Shown here piece after piece: positions 1 through 14,185 of a DNA stretch of 64,000 nt. Position numbers and translations under genes: made by a program. How positions within the stretch are numbered: position 1 is the stretch's first letter; every line of letters begins with the position of its first letter. Location: positions 50,651,755 through 50,715,754 of the forward strand of contig NC_053048.1 in NCBI RefSeq assembly GCF_003473485.1, in the 5' to 3' direction. Source of the stretch: Medicago truncatula. Its lineage: Eukaryota; Streptophyta; Magnoliopsida; Fabales; Fabaceae. Below the pieces are notes generated by a model, which did no database searches, had not been told where the DNA came from, and saw only the letters and a program-made list of their open reading frames with translations.

Positions 1-465
1 AGATAGAATTTTCAATCTCAAGTCTCCATGTGCCTATGAAAGTTAATGTTATAATTATTCAATTATCTTGTAATGCTTATATCAATTATCTTGTAATGAT
101 TATTTCAAAAAGTTTAATTATAACCAAAGGATTGTTTGATCTTGTAATGCTTATATCAATTATCTTGATTAGCCAAGTTGAAACAGTCATATTCATAATT
201 TATTTATAAAAACATTAAGATAAAATTAGATGATCTACAAAGCATAGCAACAATCAAGACATAAGATTGAAAAGTTTATCATTGTGGCTTCTTTCCACAA
301 CTCTAAGATTAAGATTAAGATTAAGGTCATTACTATTGTAATGTTAGTACTTCTCATTTTTTTTTTTTCATCCTCCAACATTTGGCTAGGGACAATAGGC
401 TCTGGCTTCCGCCCTAATGACGGTTGTCTCAACTTTTCAATCCATTTTCCTTAATTTGGGGTTCA
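1..465. other. intergenic, AT-rich
   Basis: No gene seen. A phrase of about 27 bases beginning CTTGTAATGCTTATATCAAT occurs at about 68 and again at about 140, so part of the stretch is a short local duplication. Confidence 0.6.
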
Positions 466-850
466 TTTGGATTGACATATTTTTGAGCTTAAGAAAAATA
501 GTTTATCCAAATAAATAAGCTTTTATGGTTAGTTCATAAGTTCTTATTAACAAAAGCTTGACAAATTTATGAGTGATTCAAATAAATAAGCCATTTTTTA
601 TGAACTAAAACTTACCTTGACAAATTTATGAATGATGCATACAAGTTTATTTATAAATTTGTTAGTAAGAACTCATGAACTAACCATAAAAACTTATTTA
701 TTTATTTGGACAAATTTATAAACTAACCATAAGTTATTAATAAATAAATAAATAAGCTTGACAAGTTTATTTATTTGTATAAACTAAAACTTACCTTGAC
801 AAATTTATGAATGATGCATACAAGTTTATTTATTTGTATAAACTAAAGAA
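466..850. repeat. degenerate TIR/MITE-like AT-rich repeat
   Basis: Begins with GGTTCATTTGGATTGACATA, like other small elements of this window (compare 13424 and 38286). Inside it a segment of about 52 bases beginning AACTAAAACTTACCTTGACA is present twice, at about 604 and about 782, separated by copies of a phrase containing AAATAAATAAGC. I read it as one or two overlapping non-autonomous DNA elements; the ends are not well defined. Confidence 0.4.
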
Positions 851-861
851 TAAGTCAATCT

Positions 862-993
862 GTCCCCGTGAGCATAACTCAGTTGGCAGAAACATGCATT
901 GTTATATGCAGCGGTCGGGGTTCGAACCCCGGACACCCCACTTATTCACCTTACAAAGGGTGAATTCTAGCCACTAAACTACTTGACAAAAAA
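862..993 (+). mobile_element. tRNA-derived SINE
   Basis: The 5' part looks like a tRNA, with a box A-like TAACTCAGTTGG and a box B-like GGTTCGAACCCC. It then runs into a non-tRNA body and an A-run. The 10-base direct repeat AAGTCAATCT flanks it at 852-861 and 994-1003 and is the target-site duplication. It does not fold as a usable tRNA gene, because the arms beyond the promoter boxes are wrong. The family is widespread in legume genomes. Confidence 0.85.
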
Positions 994-1004
994 AAGTCAA
1001 TCTA

Positions 1005-2568
1005 AGTAGGCCTTTTAATCTCCAACTTTTATTACTTGATCCTTCATCATTAAAGGGAATACAAACCTTTATATTCTCTTGTTCATAATTTAAAAAAAGG
1101 AATACAAACAAAAAGGTAGTAAAATGTAAATAAAATTTGTGAGAGGATTGTGGAGATCCGACCAATTAATAGATAATTAGAACTAGTTAGATCAGATATC
1201 ACACTAAAAGGGATGGTGATTGGTGCTTTGGAATTTAGAGTTGGATCCATGTAGGTTTGTTTCATTTTTATGGTGATTTCAACTACTAGTGTTAGTGCCA
1301 AGATAAGTAGCCATGATAATGGCTTATCCGGGTGATTAGATGAGTTCATTTAATAATAGATTAAGTAATTATACTAGTATATCTTAAGGTCATATTGCTG
1401 GCGTTTAAAACTTTAGTGGCATACATAAAAGGCACTACAAATTAATACTGTCATGTCTAAAAAGTAGAAATCATTTTTTGTTTGAACTTGTCATAATAAG
1501 ATATCCTCTAAAAAAAATGTGCAATAAGATATGGTTTTATATATTGGTTTAATCTTACTTTATTATCTTTGTCGTGTGAAACAATAATTTATTTTTCATG
1601 TTTTACGTTGTATTTTTTATTTTTTTGGTAATCTGATCTAACTAATTTGAAGAGAAATGCGCTCATAAATCATAATATGTCAAAACATTGCTTCCTTCCT
1701 TTTAGGTGAAGTTGATTATTATATTTTTGGAACAAGAAACTTTTTTTGATGAAAGGAAAAAGAAACTATAGGATATGGTTTTATATCATCATAATTCAAT
1801 ATCTTGTTATATAAAAACTTTGCTCAAATATTTTGACAAAACTTTGAAGTATTTTGGGATGAGGCTGTTGAAAATTTTAGAGATTAAAATTTTAACCAAT
1901 TTAAATATTTTAATCGACTTTCCTTCATTTGTTTAAACTAAGAGGAGTGCCATAGCAACGCTATTTCACCATTTTGAGAATAAACACCGTAATAAGGTGA
2001 GTTTTTTTTTTTGGATAGAAAAAGTTGAAGATAATATTAGTTATTATATTCTCATTCATACCTTTAATTGTATATGGCGTAATAATTTTTTGGTGGAAAG
2101 AGTTTTGGAAAAAAATAAGAACACCAATCATATTTCTTGATCAATAGACTGTTTTACTATAGTGAGTAGTACATGTGAATATGAGCAGTATTAGTGCATT
2201 GCTATTAATCAACTCGTTATGCAAATTGGATGTGTGAAATTGACTCCATAAGAAAGAAGAAAGAAGTCCCTTGAGATTCGAGAATCTCATAGGTTTAGAA
2301 CCAATTTTTGTTTTGACTTGCACTTTCTTATTCATCCTTATCAATATCTTTTGTAGACCAACTAGAAAGTATAAACAAGACAAACAGAATCCATAGACTC
2401 CTCCCCACATCACGGGTCACCCATTTTATTGGTCAATGGGTTATTTTCTAAGCCCCAATAGGAATAGTTTAATTGCATGCATCCACAACTTGAACAAAAG
2501 GATGGTTGCTCCCTATTTTGTCTTGTCCTCTTAAGGATATATATGAATATACTTTGTCCTTCTATCAC
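1005..2568. other. intergenic, nothing recognised
   Basis: AT-rich DNA with short open frames only; none shows a family motif or plausible splice structure on either strand. Confidence 0.5.
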
Positions 2569-2571
2569 TTA

Positions 2572-3334
2572 GGGTGTGTTTGGTTGTGAGAAGAAAATGA
2601 GAAGAGAGAAGTAGGTGAGAGAGAATAAGAGAAGAGAGAGATAGATGAGAAATAGAGTAGATTTGATGGGTTGTTTGGTATAAGAGAAAGAAGAGAGAAA
2701 TATAAGAGAAAGAGATGTTGGTATGTTTTGAAAAGACAAAAATGTCCTTGAGTAAAAACAACATATAATTTATGATTGATTAATTTATTTTTTGTAAAAA
2801 TTAAATTAATTGATTAGTTTGATATAATTAAATTGTTTTAATTCATTAAATTACTAATACATTTTAGTTCAATTTTTAACAAAGTTTTTTACAAAAACTT
2901 AGTTAATTTAGTTTAATTTAATGTAACATAATTATATATTTTTCAAACCCAGTTTTTGAATTATTCAAAAAACCAAAAACCCAGCTTTTGAGTTTACAGT
3001 TGTTGTTGGTCAGCAGCCACCCAAACCCCATTATAATATGCATGGTATTAGTATAGTTGCAAAATTTTATAAAAGAAAAAAAAGTATGTGTTGTAAATTC
3101 TAACTTGGCATAAGGATGTGAAATTGCAATGGTATAATAGTAAATTAGCCGTCTCTACTTCAGTTCTCTCACGTTTCTTCTCACAATTGAAGAGAAGTAA
3201 AAAGGTGGTAGGGCCCACCTATTTTTATTCTCTCTTCACAAGTTCATTGCCATCCAAACAAGAGAAGTATGATACTTCTCCTCTATTTCTCTCTTCACTA
3301 ACTCTCTCTTCTCTAATTCTCTCCAACCAAACAG
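2572..3334. mobile_element. Tourist/PIF-Harbinger-like non-autonomous element
   Basis: The left end starts GGGTGTGTTTGGTTG and continues in GAGA-rich sequence; the right end closes with its imperfect complement, ending CAACCAAACAG. TTA flanks both ends (2569-2571 and 3335-3337), the 3-bp target duplication expected for PIF/Harbinger elements. About 763 bp, with a second internal pair of related termini (GGTTGTTTGGTAT near 2669 and CCATCCAAACAAG near 3249), suggesting nesting or an internal duplication. No transposase reading frame is present. Confidence 0.7.
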
Positions 3335-3337
3335 TTA

Positions 3338-5409
3338 TGGATCAAGTTTGAAAAGTATGAGGAGCACGTGTTGGAATGGTAATGTTAGAAAATTACCACC
3401 ATAAAATAAAAACATCTAAAATTTGTCACTCTCTTCACCTTTAGTCATGCCTCCTAGGTCAATTTGTTTTAAAAAATGAATTGATATTGTCAAAAAGTGA
3501 AAATATATAATATTATCATTGATGAGAGCCAGCTAATAAACTTTTTAAATTTTTGGGCTAGATTATGGGTTTGAATTTCAATTATTAAGGTAAATGAAGG
3601 ACAAATTTTAAGTTTGAACTTCGACTTCTATATATGACGATTATATCAACTGAACTATGTCTATGTGTGCATGAACAAAAACTAGATTTTTATTAAGCAC
3701 TAACATTATAAAAATAATATAAATTAAGTTACTTGAACACTCCCCTAAAAAATAAAAAGTTACTTAAGCACTGAAATAGAAGGAAATTCATAGTGGATAA
3801 TAAGAAAGACCCTTTAATTCGCCGCGAAATGCTACTGAACGTGATCTCTTGCTGATAAAAAGTTTATAATTTTATATAGTTAGTGCATCTGAATTGGGGC
3901 ACCAAGGACAAGGAGATGCATCTAACTGTGGATCTTTTTATAAAAAGTACGTGACTGCGACATGAGACAAACCTCAATTGGACTCTGTTTTTGTTTATTA
4001 AAACTTAAGGACTAATCAGAATGAGATAAGGTTTTTCATTTTTGTTGTTGTTTTCACTCTTCATTGCAAAATCAAACTTTATTAAACCAACGGTGCTGTA
4101 TATATTTTTCAATTTCAATAGATGAAACGATGAAATTCATACACTTTAAATACAAAGACGAGAGTGAACTTGTATTTGTTTTCTATATACATATATAAAA
4201 AATAACGGAAATGTTTATAAGTGCCCTCTCTTGATAAAAAGTTTATATAGAAATTTTATTTTGAGATTTGTGTATTCAATATATTGAAACATAAAAAAAA
4301 TAACTTTTTCTACATAAAAGTTATCAATTGTTACCATTTTTTTAGCAAAACCTATAAAATAAAAACAAAATAAGTTTTCTCAAACCAAACGTTTAGATGA
4401 GATGGAACGGATCGATACTTGGTTTACACCCAAAAAAACCAAAAGTGAACAATGTTGCCTACGATACACATTTCTCACGACACTCATTCAATTTTCTACC
4501 TTCAATCTAATCATCTAAGAAGCACCATTCATAAGATCAGCCTCAACCAATTCGCGGTTCTAAATGGTCTACTTAGCACTTCATTCTTGTAGGCTGAAGC
4601 ATATCCAAATCTATCCAATTGTGTAAATGCAAAGATATGACTTCATATCAATATGCACTTGTCGTTTTCATCAAGATCTAGCAGAAGCTTTTGCATTTTG
4701 AAAATGTCACTTGCCAAATATTAATCCGTATTTGGTCTTATGAGTTTTATAAATAAATAAATAAATAGTAAGATAACAGGGATTCAATTCATTCACACTA
4801 TAGTGTAATTTATTTTACATTACCAGTTAATCATAACCGTTAAATCGTTAAAAACACGTTTGACTTCAACTGTAACAATTTTTTAAGTCATACAGGAATG
4901 ATTGTGATGCGTCGACAGTGTAATACTTTTTACAGGTGTATCAAAATTAAACTAAGATTAAACAAAATTAAACTTAGTAAACTGGTTGACACGCCACTGT
5001 GTATAATTGTAAGACCAGTACTTGTGTACAGAATCTTACTGTTTTATTTTGTCTCCCAATCCTATTCAAAGTATACGACAATTGACAACTTAAAATGGTG
5101 CAAGACTACAAATTGATATTGTGTTCTATTGTTGACTTACCCTAAGTAGAGTAATACTAATATTTAAAAGGAAAATGAAAAGGGGTAAAATGACAACATG
5201 AAAAATACTGTTACAGGACTATCGATTACATTAACATCTCTTGGACCCAGGAGAGGGAAAACTGTGAAATGGGTGCACAATATCCTTATTGTATAGTAAG
5301 AAACTGATTCCTTAGACATCACCTGATGCTAGAAACTGCAAGGCTTTCATTGATTTGTAAATTTGAGGAGATTGCATTGCACATCTGCCTATTGGAGCAA
5401 GGGGTACTT
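3338..5409. other. intergenic and presumed 3' flank of the D-lactate dehydrogenase gene
   Basis: AT-rich, no gene recognised on either strand. The part next to 5410 should include the 3' UTR of the minus-strand gene that stops there. Confidence 0.5.
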
Positions 5410-8400
5410 TTACAAACAAACATGGGGAGGGATGAGCTTTCCTGGATTCATGATATTGTTAGGATCTAGGACTGATTTTATTTTTTTCATTGTCTTCAAT
5501 GCTTCCACTCCTAGTTCTTCTTCAAGATACTGGAAAAAAATCCCGGGGATGAAAATTTTATTATTTTAAAGATAAATAAACTCACAAGTCTAAAGTAAGG
5601 CATGGGGTAACCAAAAAAAAAAAAAAAAGTAAGGCATGGCCCATTTGGAAAAAGAAAAAAAAAACACGCTGGAGCATCAGAACATAAACTGTTTGTCTCT
5701 TGCCAAATTAGCATGAAAATTATGATTCATAATAACAACCGACTGTGAAACAGGATGGAATAGCATAGTAGAAATCAATTCATAACTGTGTCTTGCATAA
5801 ATCATTTCATGAAAGCATGGTAGAAATAACTGATTTTTTTTTTTGTTTCCACTGTTTAGCCACATTACTGCAAAGGCTTGTTCTTTTTGAAGCTAACATA
5901 CAGATACTATGTCCATAGTTTATAAAATATGTTGAATTATGTAAAGTTGGAAAGTTCCACGAGTAACCAACATCATGTGGAGAGATTTTAAGAAACATAG
6001 ATTCTAGTTCAGTACCTTCATTTTTCCGGTGCCAACACCATGCTCGCCGGTACAGGTTCCTGTTTAGAAGCAAAATAAACCAAATTCCAAAATTGTAACT
6101 GCTTTATCAATGTAATTATGAAGGATTTCAAAAAGAAACAATAAATGCTAGAGGCACCTGAAATATTACACTAACAGGCAACATGTGTCAACAACTTATC
6201 ATTAAATACCTTCCAATGACAAGGCAGCGTGAACCATAAAATGGTTGAGTCTCTCTGCTTCCCGCCGCTGTTCTTCTTTTGCGGGATCAAATAGAATTAC
6301 CGTATGGAAATTACCATCACCAGCATGGGCAATCACTGTGCTGCCAAGAAACAACAATAGCAACATGCATTGGCATCAGTCTGGTTGATTATCAGTCGTT
6401 GTTGGAAAGAAAACTAAATAACATAACTGAATTCAACTGTTCAACATCCATATTCAAATAACCCTGATCAGACATACCAAACCAGTGGGGATGCATCCAG
6501 CTCCTTTTTAGACTTCGAAATTATATCGGCTAGATGAGATAGAGGAACACATACATCCTGCAGAAGTAAAAACACCACCAAAAGAAAAGCTTAGAGAAAC
6601 TACCCGTATGAAACCAAATTTATGTTGCTTCAAATGCTTCTATTTCAAGTCTTATTCACAGGTATTCTTTTCTTTTAGTCTTGGGGCAGGCAGATGTTTA
6701 CAGAGGGAAGGTGGCACTACTAATGCAAAAGATGATGTACAAAAAATAGGTTCTAAGAAAGAAAACAAATCATTCTTCTTGTTCCTTTTTCCTATCAACA
6801 ATACGCATACGAGAATTGAAATCCGCATTGACTTTTAAATCAGAACAAAATCCATTTTCTTCGAGGATTAGATGAAATTCTTTAATTGGTCCTATCGACT
6901 AAACATGTAAATCACAATATAGAAGTTAATATATACATCTCAGATGTAACTCACCGAAATCATTGCCTCCATATTAGGTTCCATAGCAAAGCAAGCCCAG
7001 AGTGCTTCCTTCCTTACCTGCATATGAACAAGATATGGGCCTAAATGTAGAAATAAATGATAATACCCATTAAATGATGGTGAGGTCGATTACAGTAAAT
7101 CTCGAAACTATGAATTTGGGTGGCAACACAGTGACTTTGAGAGACACTCTTTAAAATCTTAATGTTGTTAATTTTGCATGGATATTTTGCTTCCATAATA
7201 AAGAATCACTACCTTCCACAGTTCTTTTTTTGCTTCAGGCTCTTCTGCAAATACAAAATCTGAGCCATTGTGCTCAGATACAATTTTTCGAACAATTTGC
7301 GTTTGTTCACGTGCATATGCCTCTGAAGAATATACATTATCAGATTATCAGTACGCTAGGTATTACGATTACTTAGGAAAATGTGCCGCATTAATTGAAA
7401 AGGACATAAACATTTGCTTAAGAATTTGAAAGAAATTATAATATGCCGTTAAGTTAGTTTTAGCTTACGTGTAGCTTAACACTAATCCCATCTTCTATTT
7501 CCATTTAACTTAAATTTTACAGTGTTGACAAATGTTGATTGTTGAAAACACATCTTCTCATCATGCATATCCAAAGCAAATAGCTTATTGAATTGAAGCA
7601 CTAATGGCATAAGCTGTTGAAGAAGAGTTTAACTGAGCACTTCATGTCCTCTTCCTTCACCTCATTTATATATATATATATATATATTCTATTTATCTTT
7701 TTTCCATAACCAATATCAGTTTAACATTTTGCATGTTTATTGCATGAGAAGCTTATATCATTAGAGCCTGAGAATCTTAGCTAATAGATAACAGATTCAC
7801 GCGGTATCCAATATTGAGATAGAGCTAACGGAACAATTCTTATTTTCATGTTCTAACCTTTATTACCTTTGCCCTCTTCAAAGATTGAGTTCATCAACAT
7901 AAAGTATCTCTAATTTTATGATCCATGGGGAAAAACGCATATGTCTGTGGGAAATAATGATTAATATAGATAAATCAAGTTACATATATCCATGCTCACC
8001 TGTTCCTATAAATTCAAACATCAAAGTTGGAGATTCAGGCAAATTCTTCCCATTAGCAATATTGATAGCTTTGACTTGAACTTCATCCAATAGCTCTACC
8101 CTTGACACCTAATCACCAGAAACAGAAACATCATGATTGGATCAAGAATGATATAATATGAAAATTTGAAATCAGAATTCTACCTGTATTCCAGAATTCA
8201 TAGTGGTAATAGCAACGTCCGCTGCATCCTTCACAGAAGGGAAATTGCACATTGCAACCTGTGTTTTGATTAGTTAGGTAATCTGTATGAATTCAAATAA
8301 CTCACATCATGCACACATCGCAATAGCTTTGAATGCATTCTGGAAGAACAAAGATGCAATAAGTTATCTATGGATATATTTCCTCATGCACCATCTAAAT

Positions 8401-11400
8401 AAAAGCTCGTGACGATGAAGGTAAAAAACTGCAGTTCAGAAGCCATTTTCTATGATGATATGACATGAATGTTGAAACAAACAGACTTTATAATTCTAAA
8501 TCTCCGCTTTCTAATTACAAATCTGTCACAGAAACTAAAACAAAGTTGTTTATAATTTTTCCTGTACAAATCATTGAAAACAGAAAACGAATTGAAAATA
8601 ATGTGATTGTTTTGTAATTAAAAGTGAAAACAAGAAATGAAAGCATAAACATTCTCGCAAAAGTGAACGAGTACTTGATATTTAATTTAGCCGAATAGCA
8701 GTATCAATAGATTAAACTTCCAACTCTAAGTAAACTGTTTAATGCACATTGACCTTCTGATATTATGGAAGGGTGTGTGTACAATGTGCTTTTTCTAGCT
8801 CAGACTGCCAATGTGGTATCGAGATAAAGTGAAAAGAGGAGGAAGAATTGCAACACTAAGCAGTAGAAAGGAATAGAGCAATGTTAAGATATCCTGCAGA
8901 GTGAAAAGCAAAAAGTAACATGAATATTGCAAGCCATGCTAATCACATTACATGCACTTTGGCTCAAAGATTTTTTCCAGGACAGAAACTGGAAACACTG
9001 ACTTCGCAATCCAAGTTCGGAATTCAGATGATACAGCTTGAATTGATATATATATATATAGGATCAAAATTAACAAGAATTTTTTAATTAGTTTAAATCG
9101 AATTACATAAAAAGGGAATGTAACATTTAGATTTAATAAATTTATGATAATAACACATTTCAGTTTATCAAATTAAACTTAGAGAAAAGGATACACACAA
9201 AAAATAAAAAGAAAGAACCTATGTACCACTGAAAACTGGGGAATTTTCTGAAGCCGCAGTGTTACTTCTGTTATGACACCAAGAGTTCCTTCACTCCCAA
9301 TCACCAAGCGGGTCAGATCATACCTAGAATATACAATTTAAAGAAAAATAAGAAGAGCATGTCACTCTATATTGTTCCAAGGGGGATTCTATGAAGTGCG
9401 TTGCAATATAACCAAAAGAAGCTGTGTGGCATTCATACATGGAAGGTGAAAAAATTAGAATTGAAGTTGATTAATAGATAAAAGGAAAGGAATGAAACAA
9501 ACCCCGCAGCACTCTTCCTAGCCCGAGATGCAGTCTTCACAATATCTCCATTGGCAAAAACTACCTAGAAGTATAACATACTCAGTGCAATAAGTACATC
9601 ACTCACACCAATGCATCACCAAAATTTAGGATTAACAAACCTTGAGACTGATGACATTATCACGCATAGTTCCATACCTACAAATCAGTAAGGGGGAAAC
9701 ATCATGCCGAGTATAATAAAATAGTTCTGTAGATTTTTTAACGGGATTTTATAAAATCCACATATATTAAGTGATAGATTTACATCAAAATCAATTTTAG
9801 TAATCTTAACTAAACTTACAAGCCACAAGCAACCAAATACTTGACCTTGTAAGCACGGACAATTTGACACCCACAGAGTTTAAACATTTTAACCAGCAGG
9901 TGGCAGTGATTGCCAGCAATAGATGAAAAAAACATATAAAAGGAAAGTAGCCACCTCACAGCTAACGAACCAGAGCAACGTGTAGCACACATCCCTCCAA
10001 TACTTGCACCAGGACCTGCATTTAACAAGTAAATGCTTCAGTTTTCATGGAACATACAATAAAAAAATAAATGCTTTATTCTTGATTTCCACGTCTCTTT
10101 TGTTCATCAATAATCAGAGATATTCCCAGGACATATCCAACTAACCTGGATCAAGTGGAAAAAATAAGCCATATGGTTCCAAATACTCATTAAGCTCCAT
10201 CCACCCAATTCCAGGATCAACAACCACATCCATGTCATCAACATGTAATGCTTTCACTCTCTAAAGATTGAACCAGCAGGCAGTGTAAGTATAACAGCTA
10301 AAGTAAAGATTATCTGTTATGTCCAATCCGTGCCTATATGCACAAGTTTACTGTAGTCTGCATGATTAAATGAATCTAAACAAATATACTGTTTAAATAA
10401 TGGTACACGCAACGACAACTAAATTATTCTAATAGAACATGTACATACTTTCATCGATGACATGTCAATACAAACCCCTCCATTGGGAGATAAAGTGTGA
10501 CCCTCGATTGACGTAGCTCCTCCGTAAGGTACAATAGGAATCTGTTACCAAAAAATTAATCTAACGTAAACCAAGTAAGAGATGTAATGTTTCCCCTCAA
10601 GCATGTATAGAAGGTTAATCATGATAACTCATTCTCTAAAACTAGAATAGACCATAACACTATAATTAGAATAGACTTAGACTCAAGATTAACATTGCTT
10701 TATAATATAAAGTTACCTTACGCAATTAAAAAACAACTTTTTTGACCTTTCTAATCTAGTGAAACGTGAAATAAAAACATAAAACAAAATTCTTTACGAA
10801 ATAATAGGGTTTCAATGAACATGAACTACTTCCGTAAAACATAAATCAAGTGAGAACAAGTAAATGGCTTTATAATGATTAACATTCACGTGTAAAAACC
10901 ATATCACTTTATCAAGTGAGAACAAGTAAATGGCTTTATAATGATTAACATTCACGTGTAAAAACCATATCACTTAAAGTATTTTAATTTAGAAAGCACA
11001 AAAAAAGTGTTTCAAGCAAAAAAATTATTTATAACAAAACCAAAAAATTAAACTCTATACAAAAGGACACCAAATACATGCCATGCCATATAACTGTTGA
11101 TTGAAAAATTAAATAGTTAGGAAAGGGCAGTGTTTGAATTAACACTAAAAGAAGTAGATAGTACTAAAAGAAATGAGAAAATCTGGAAAGAAATTTGAAA
11201 TAGACTTCTTGCAGATGATTTAATAGAAGCTAACCATAAAAAAATGTGGAATGAATGTTGCACAAGTTGATACTCAAACGTAAACTACAGTCAAATCAAG
11301 GTTGATAGCCAAAAACAAGAAATTATACTTTTGATATTTGCGATCAACTATCCCGGAAACAGTTACCAAAGCACAACATTTAAAGAATGAAGGAAACATC

Positions 11401-13750
11401 AGAAATAAGGTTTAAAATGGAACAATATAGACCACAAATATTGTGATGAAAAGTGCAGGATTACAACCCTTCAAAAAAGTGCAGGTTTACAAGAGGTACA
11501 AGGAGGATATATATTTGTCTGATCCACATGTCGATACTATACGATGATAAGAAGGTGAAACAATGAGCTTAAACATGTTCATTCTTCACTGATGTTTGAT
11601 GAGTTGGAGGGACTCAAACCTTATGATTGTTGCATGATTTGACAATCTTTGAGACCTCCTCTTCTGATCTGCAAATGGCACAAGAAGTATAACGCAGGAA
11701 AACAAATACAGGCGGATGCTTTAACTTTACCACACCAACATATCTGCAATATTTTAACACTCCTACTAACCTGTGTTCATTCATGTCTATCCTAGATACT
11801 TTTTTTTTTTGTTTGTGTGTGTGTGTTGGACTTGATGTATTTGTTTGTATTTTGTAACAACAACAGACAATATATGTGTGTATGATTTGATATTGCAATG
11901 CACATGAAAGAAGTCATTTTATCGATTCTTGACAAGTTAAATATTAGATATAAAACATGTGAGTGCAAAAGAAGTTAAGATAAGGAAACATGAAAATTAT
12001 AATCTCCAGGATTCAGAGAACTGATGGAGATGAATCAATTTTTTGTTCTGTAAGCATACAAATGACCGTGTAATCTAGAAATTTATTTCAACAAAGAAAT
12101 CAACTACAGATACTTCTCCCATTTTAAACAGCAGTGAGTGGGATCAAACATGAAAAAAATACTAGTTATATGTATAATTATACCACAAGCAAAAATTGTC
12201 AAGACCATAACATTATTTACCAGAGTATGTGATATATCAAAGTGGTGTTCAGAACAATGCTACTGGTTACTAGCAAAATATCTAGATTCTAGACCAAATC
12301 AATTTGATAACTACTATAACTATTACACTAGCATATTCACTATAGTAGCTGTACTATTACAACTCCACAAGGGAAACACGAACAACACGTTCAAATCGCA
12401 TAGCAGTGAGTAAATTCAAAAGTTTTATTTTGAAAACTCAAATGGAAAAGGAGAACAACATTTTAATTAAGCCTTTTAAAACCTAATATTATTTGGAAAA
12501 GGGTTACACTAAATGCAAGTACCAACATGTAATGAAGTTGAAATCTATAAGGGTTACACTAATTAACTGCATCATTTTGGAACTATGAGCAGATAAATTA
12601 TGAATCAAAAATTTCAGCCAAAGGTTCAAAGCTTGTCACACCTTGGATAAACAATCACATCTGGGATATTGACAGCCTTGTGAAAACTGTTTTGTGGTTT
12701 TCCATGGATATATCTCTCATCATAATCAAGTGATACGTTATCCTGTAGATATGAAATATTATAAAAATTCTAGCTTATAATCACAAGGTTGAAGCCTGAA
12801 GGTGCAACAAAATTTCTCATTTAATATAACTTAGTTTTTAGTTCACAAGAAAATTATTCTTAACATGAACGACTAACTAATTAATAAGAATGGCCAGCTT
12901 CCCGATAACGCCAAACCAAAGTTAACAAATGAGATAATAAATAAGTTAATAATCAATCTTTTTAACAATAAATAGCAAGAACAAAAGTAATTTCCAAATG
13001 TAATTGGTGGTATAAATTAGAACCAACTCAAGCATTTCTAAATCTTCTTTCTTTGTTTCAAATTTATGAGATATTCAGATAAGGTAGGATTTTGTACCTC
13101 GCAGATGATTTTCAACTCCTCGAGCAGCTCTTGCGGAAACTCTTTCTGTGATCCTTTAACAACATACTGTGTGCTACCTTTGCCCCCCAAACTCACATCT
13201 CTATCATCCATTATAAAAAATTGCATGTCATTATCTAAAAAACTACTTTATTTGTTAAGACTATTCAGCTAGACTTGTAGTTAAAGTGAAATATTATGAA
13301 GGTTTGTGCCACAATGAAGACTGTCAAAACCATTAAAAGCATAACAACTCTAATATTTTTTTCAGAAGATTTTTCATATCTGATTAGTGTACTCCATTAT
13401 CTCACACAGAAAAAGACGAATGCACCCTGTTTGGATAAATAGCTTATACAACAAGTGCTTATTATAACAAGCGTTTATGTATAAGCCATTTCTATAAGAA
13501 AAGATGTTTTCGTATATGATATAAGCTGTTTTCATAAGCTATCTTGGAGAAAATATGAAAATAAGTTGAAAAGAACTTATGAAGTATGTCAGAATATGTT
13601 TTCATAAGTTCTATCAAATAAGCTGAAATAAGTCAATCCAAATCAAAATAAAATGTTGTCAATGATGCGAAAATTAAAATGATTATAAATGTAAAACAAT
13701 TAAGACGGAATGTTTTTAATGATTGCAATAGATTATATGCGAATTAAATA

Positions 13751-13789
<39 letters not shown>

Positions 13790-14185
13790 ATTACATTTGT
13801 AAACAATTTTTCATAAGCTCTCTGATTCAACTTGTCTATAAATTAATATGAACTTTATCTTCAATAAACTGATTTTGAATGAGAAATGGAAGTGGTACCT
13901 GGTATCGGTATCGGTATCGTTATCGGTATGGGTAAGAGGGGAGTCAGAGAAGGAAGGATGAGAATGAGGTTGAAGACAGAGTGAACCAGCAGAAAGAGCA
14001 AGAAACAAAGGAATTGACCAGCAAGGATTCTTCTTTGTTGTTGTGTGTGAGTTGAGGAGATTGGATGAGGTAGGTGAGTTTTTGAGATGAGTGTTATGGA
14101 GAGTGCGATATCGGTAAAACGAGTACTTTGAAGTTGAAGAACGAAAGCGGGAGAGCCATAACCATGAGCTCAACAAATTTGACAT
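5410..14185 (-). CDS. DLD: D-lactate dehydrogenase (cytochrome), mitochondrial
   Basis: FAD flavoenzyme of the VAO/PCMH family that oxidises D-lactate to pyruvate and passes electrons to cytochrome c; in plants it is the last step of methylglyoxal detoxification. The frame is continuous over 18 exons: 14185-13899, 13200-13098, 12742-12642, 11668-11620, 10541-10449, 10260-10146, 10015-9955, 9677-9641, 9564-9503, 9323-9227, 8258-8184, 8108-8000, 7322-7213, 7017-6955, 6557-6478, 6340-6210, 6059-6016, 5529-5410. They sum to 1737 nt (578 aa), close to the usual plant length. Residues 1-95 are a Ser/Arg-rich targeting region with a hydrophobic stretch. The FAD-binding domain shows [11 protein letters not shown] near 185 and [15 protein letters not shown] near 250. 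The C-terminal FAD-oxidase domain shows AHAGDGNFH near 485 and GEHGVG near 530. All junctions fit GT-AG, and the key motifs are intact. Confidence 0.95.
7665..7687. repeat. (TA)n microsatellite in a DLD intron
   Basis: A run of alternating T and A of about 22 bases within the intron between DLD exons 12 and 13; a shorter one lies near 9045-9060. Confidence 0.85.
10845..10975. repeat. 66-bp tandem duplication in a DLD intron
   Basis: Two adjoining copies of a 66-base unit starting ATCAAGTGAGAACAAGTAAA, at 10845 and 10911. They are identical over about 65 positions, so the duplication is recent. It lies in the intron between exons 4 and 5. Confidence 0.9.
13424..13648. mobile_element. MITE-like element in DLD intron 1
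   Basis: Starts with CCTGTTTGGATAAATAGCTT and ends with AATAAGTCAATCCAAATC, an imperfect inverted pair around AT-rich sequence containing repeated TTCATAAG and AAGCTNTTTTC phrases. The same style of terminus recurs at 38286 and 59811. No clear target-site duplication. Confidence 0.5.
13752..13787. repeat. poly(A) tract of 36
   Basis: An uninterrupted run of 36 A on the plus strand, in DLD intron 1. It may be the tail of an old retroposed element, but no recognisable body precedes it. Length is likely unstable. Confidence 0.9.

Noticed and set aside
862-940. tRNA gene on the plus strand
   Set aside because: Only the A and B boxes are tRNA-like. The rest does not fold, an A-run follows, and a 10-base direct repeat flanks the unit, so it is a SINE.
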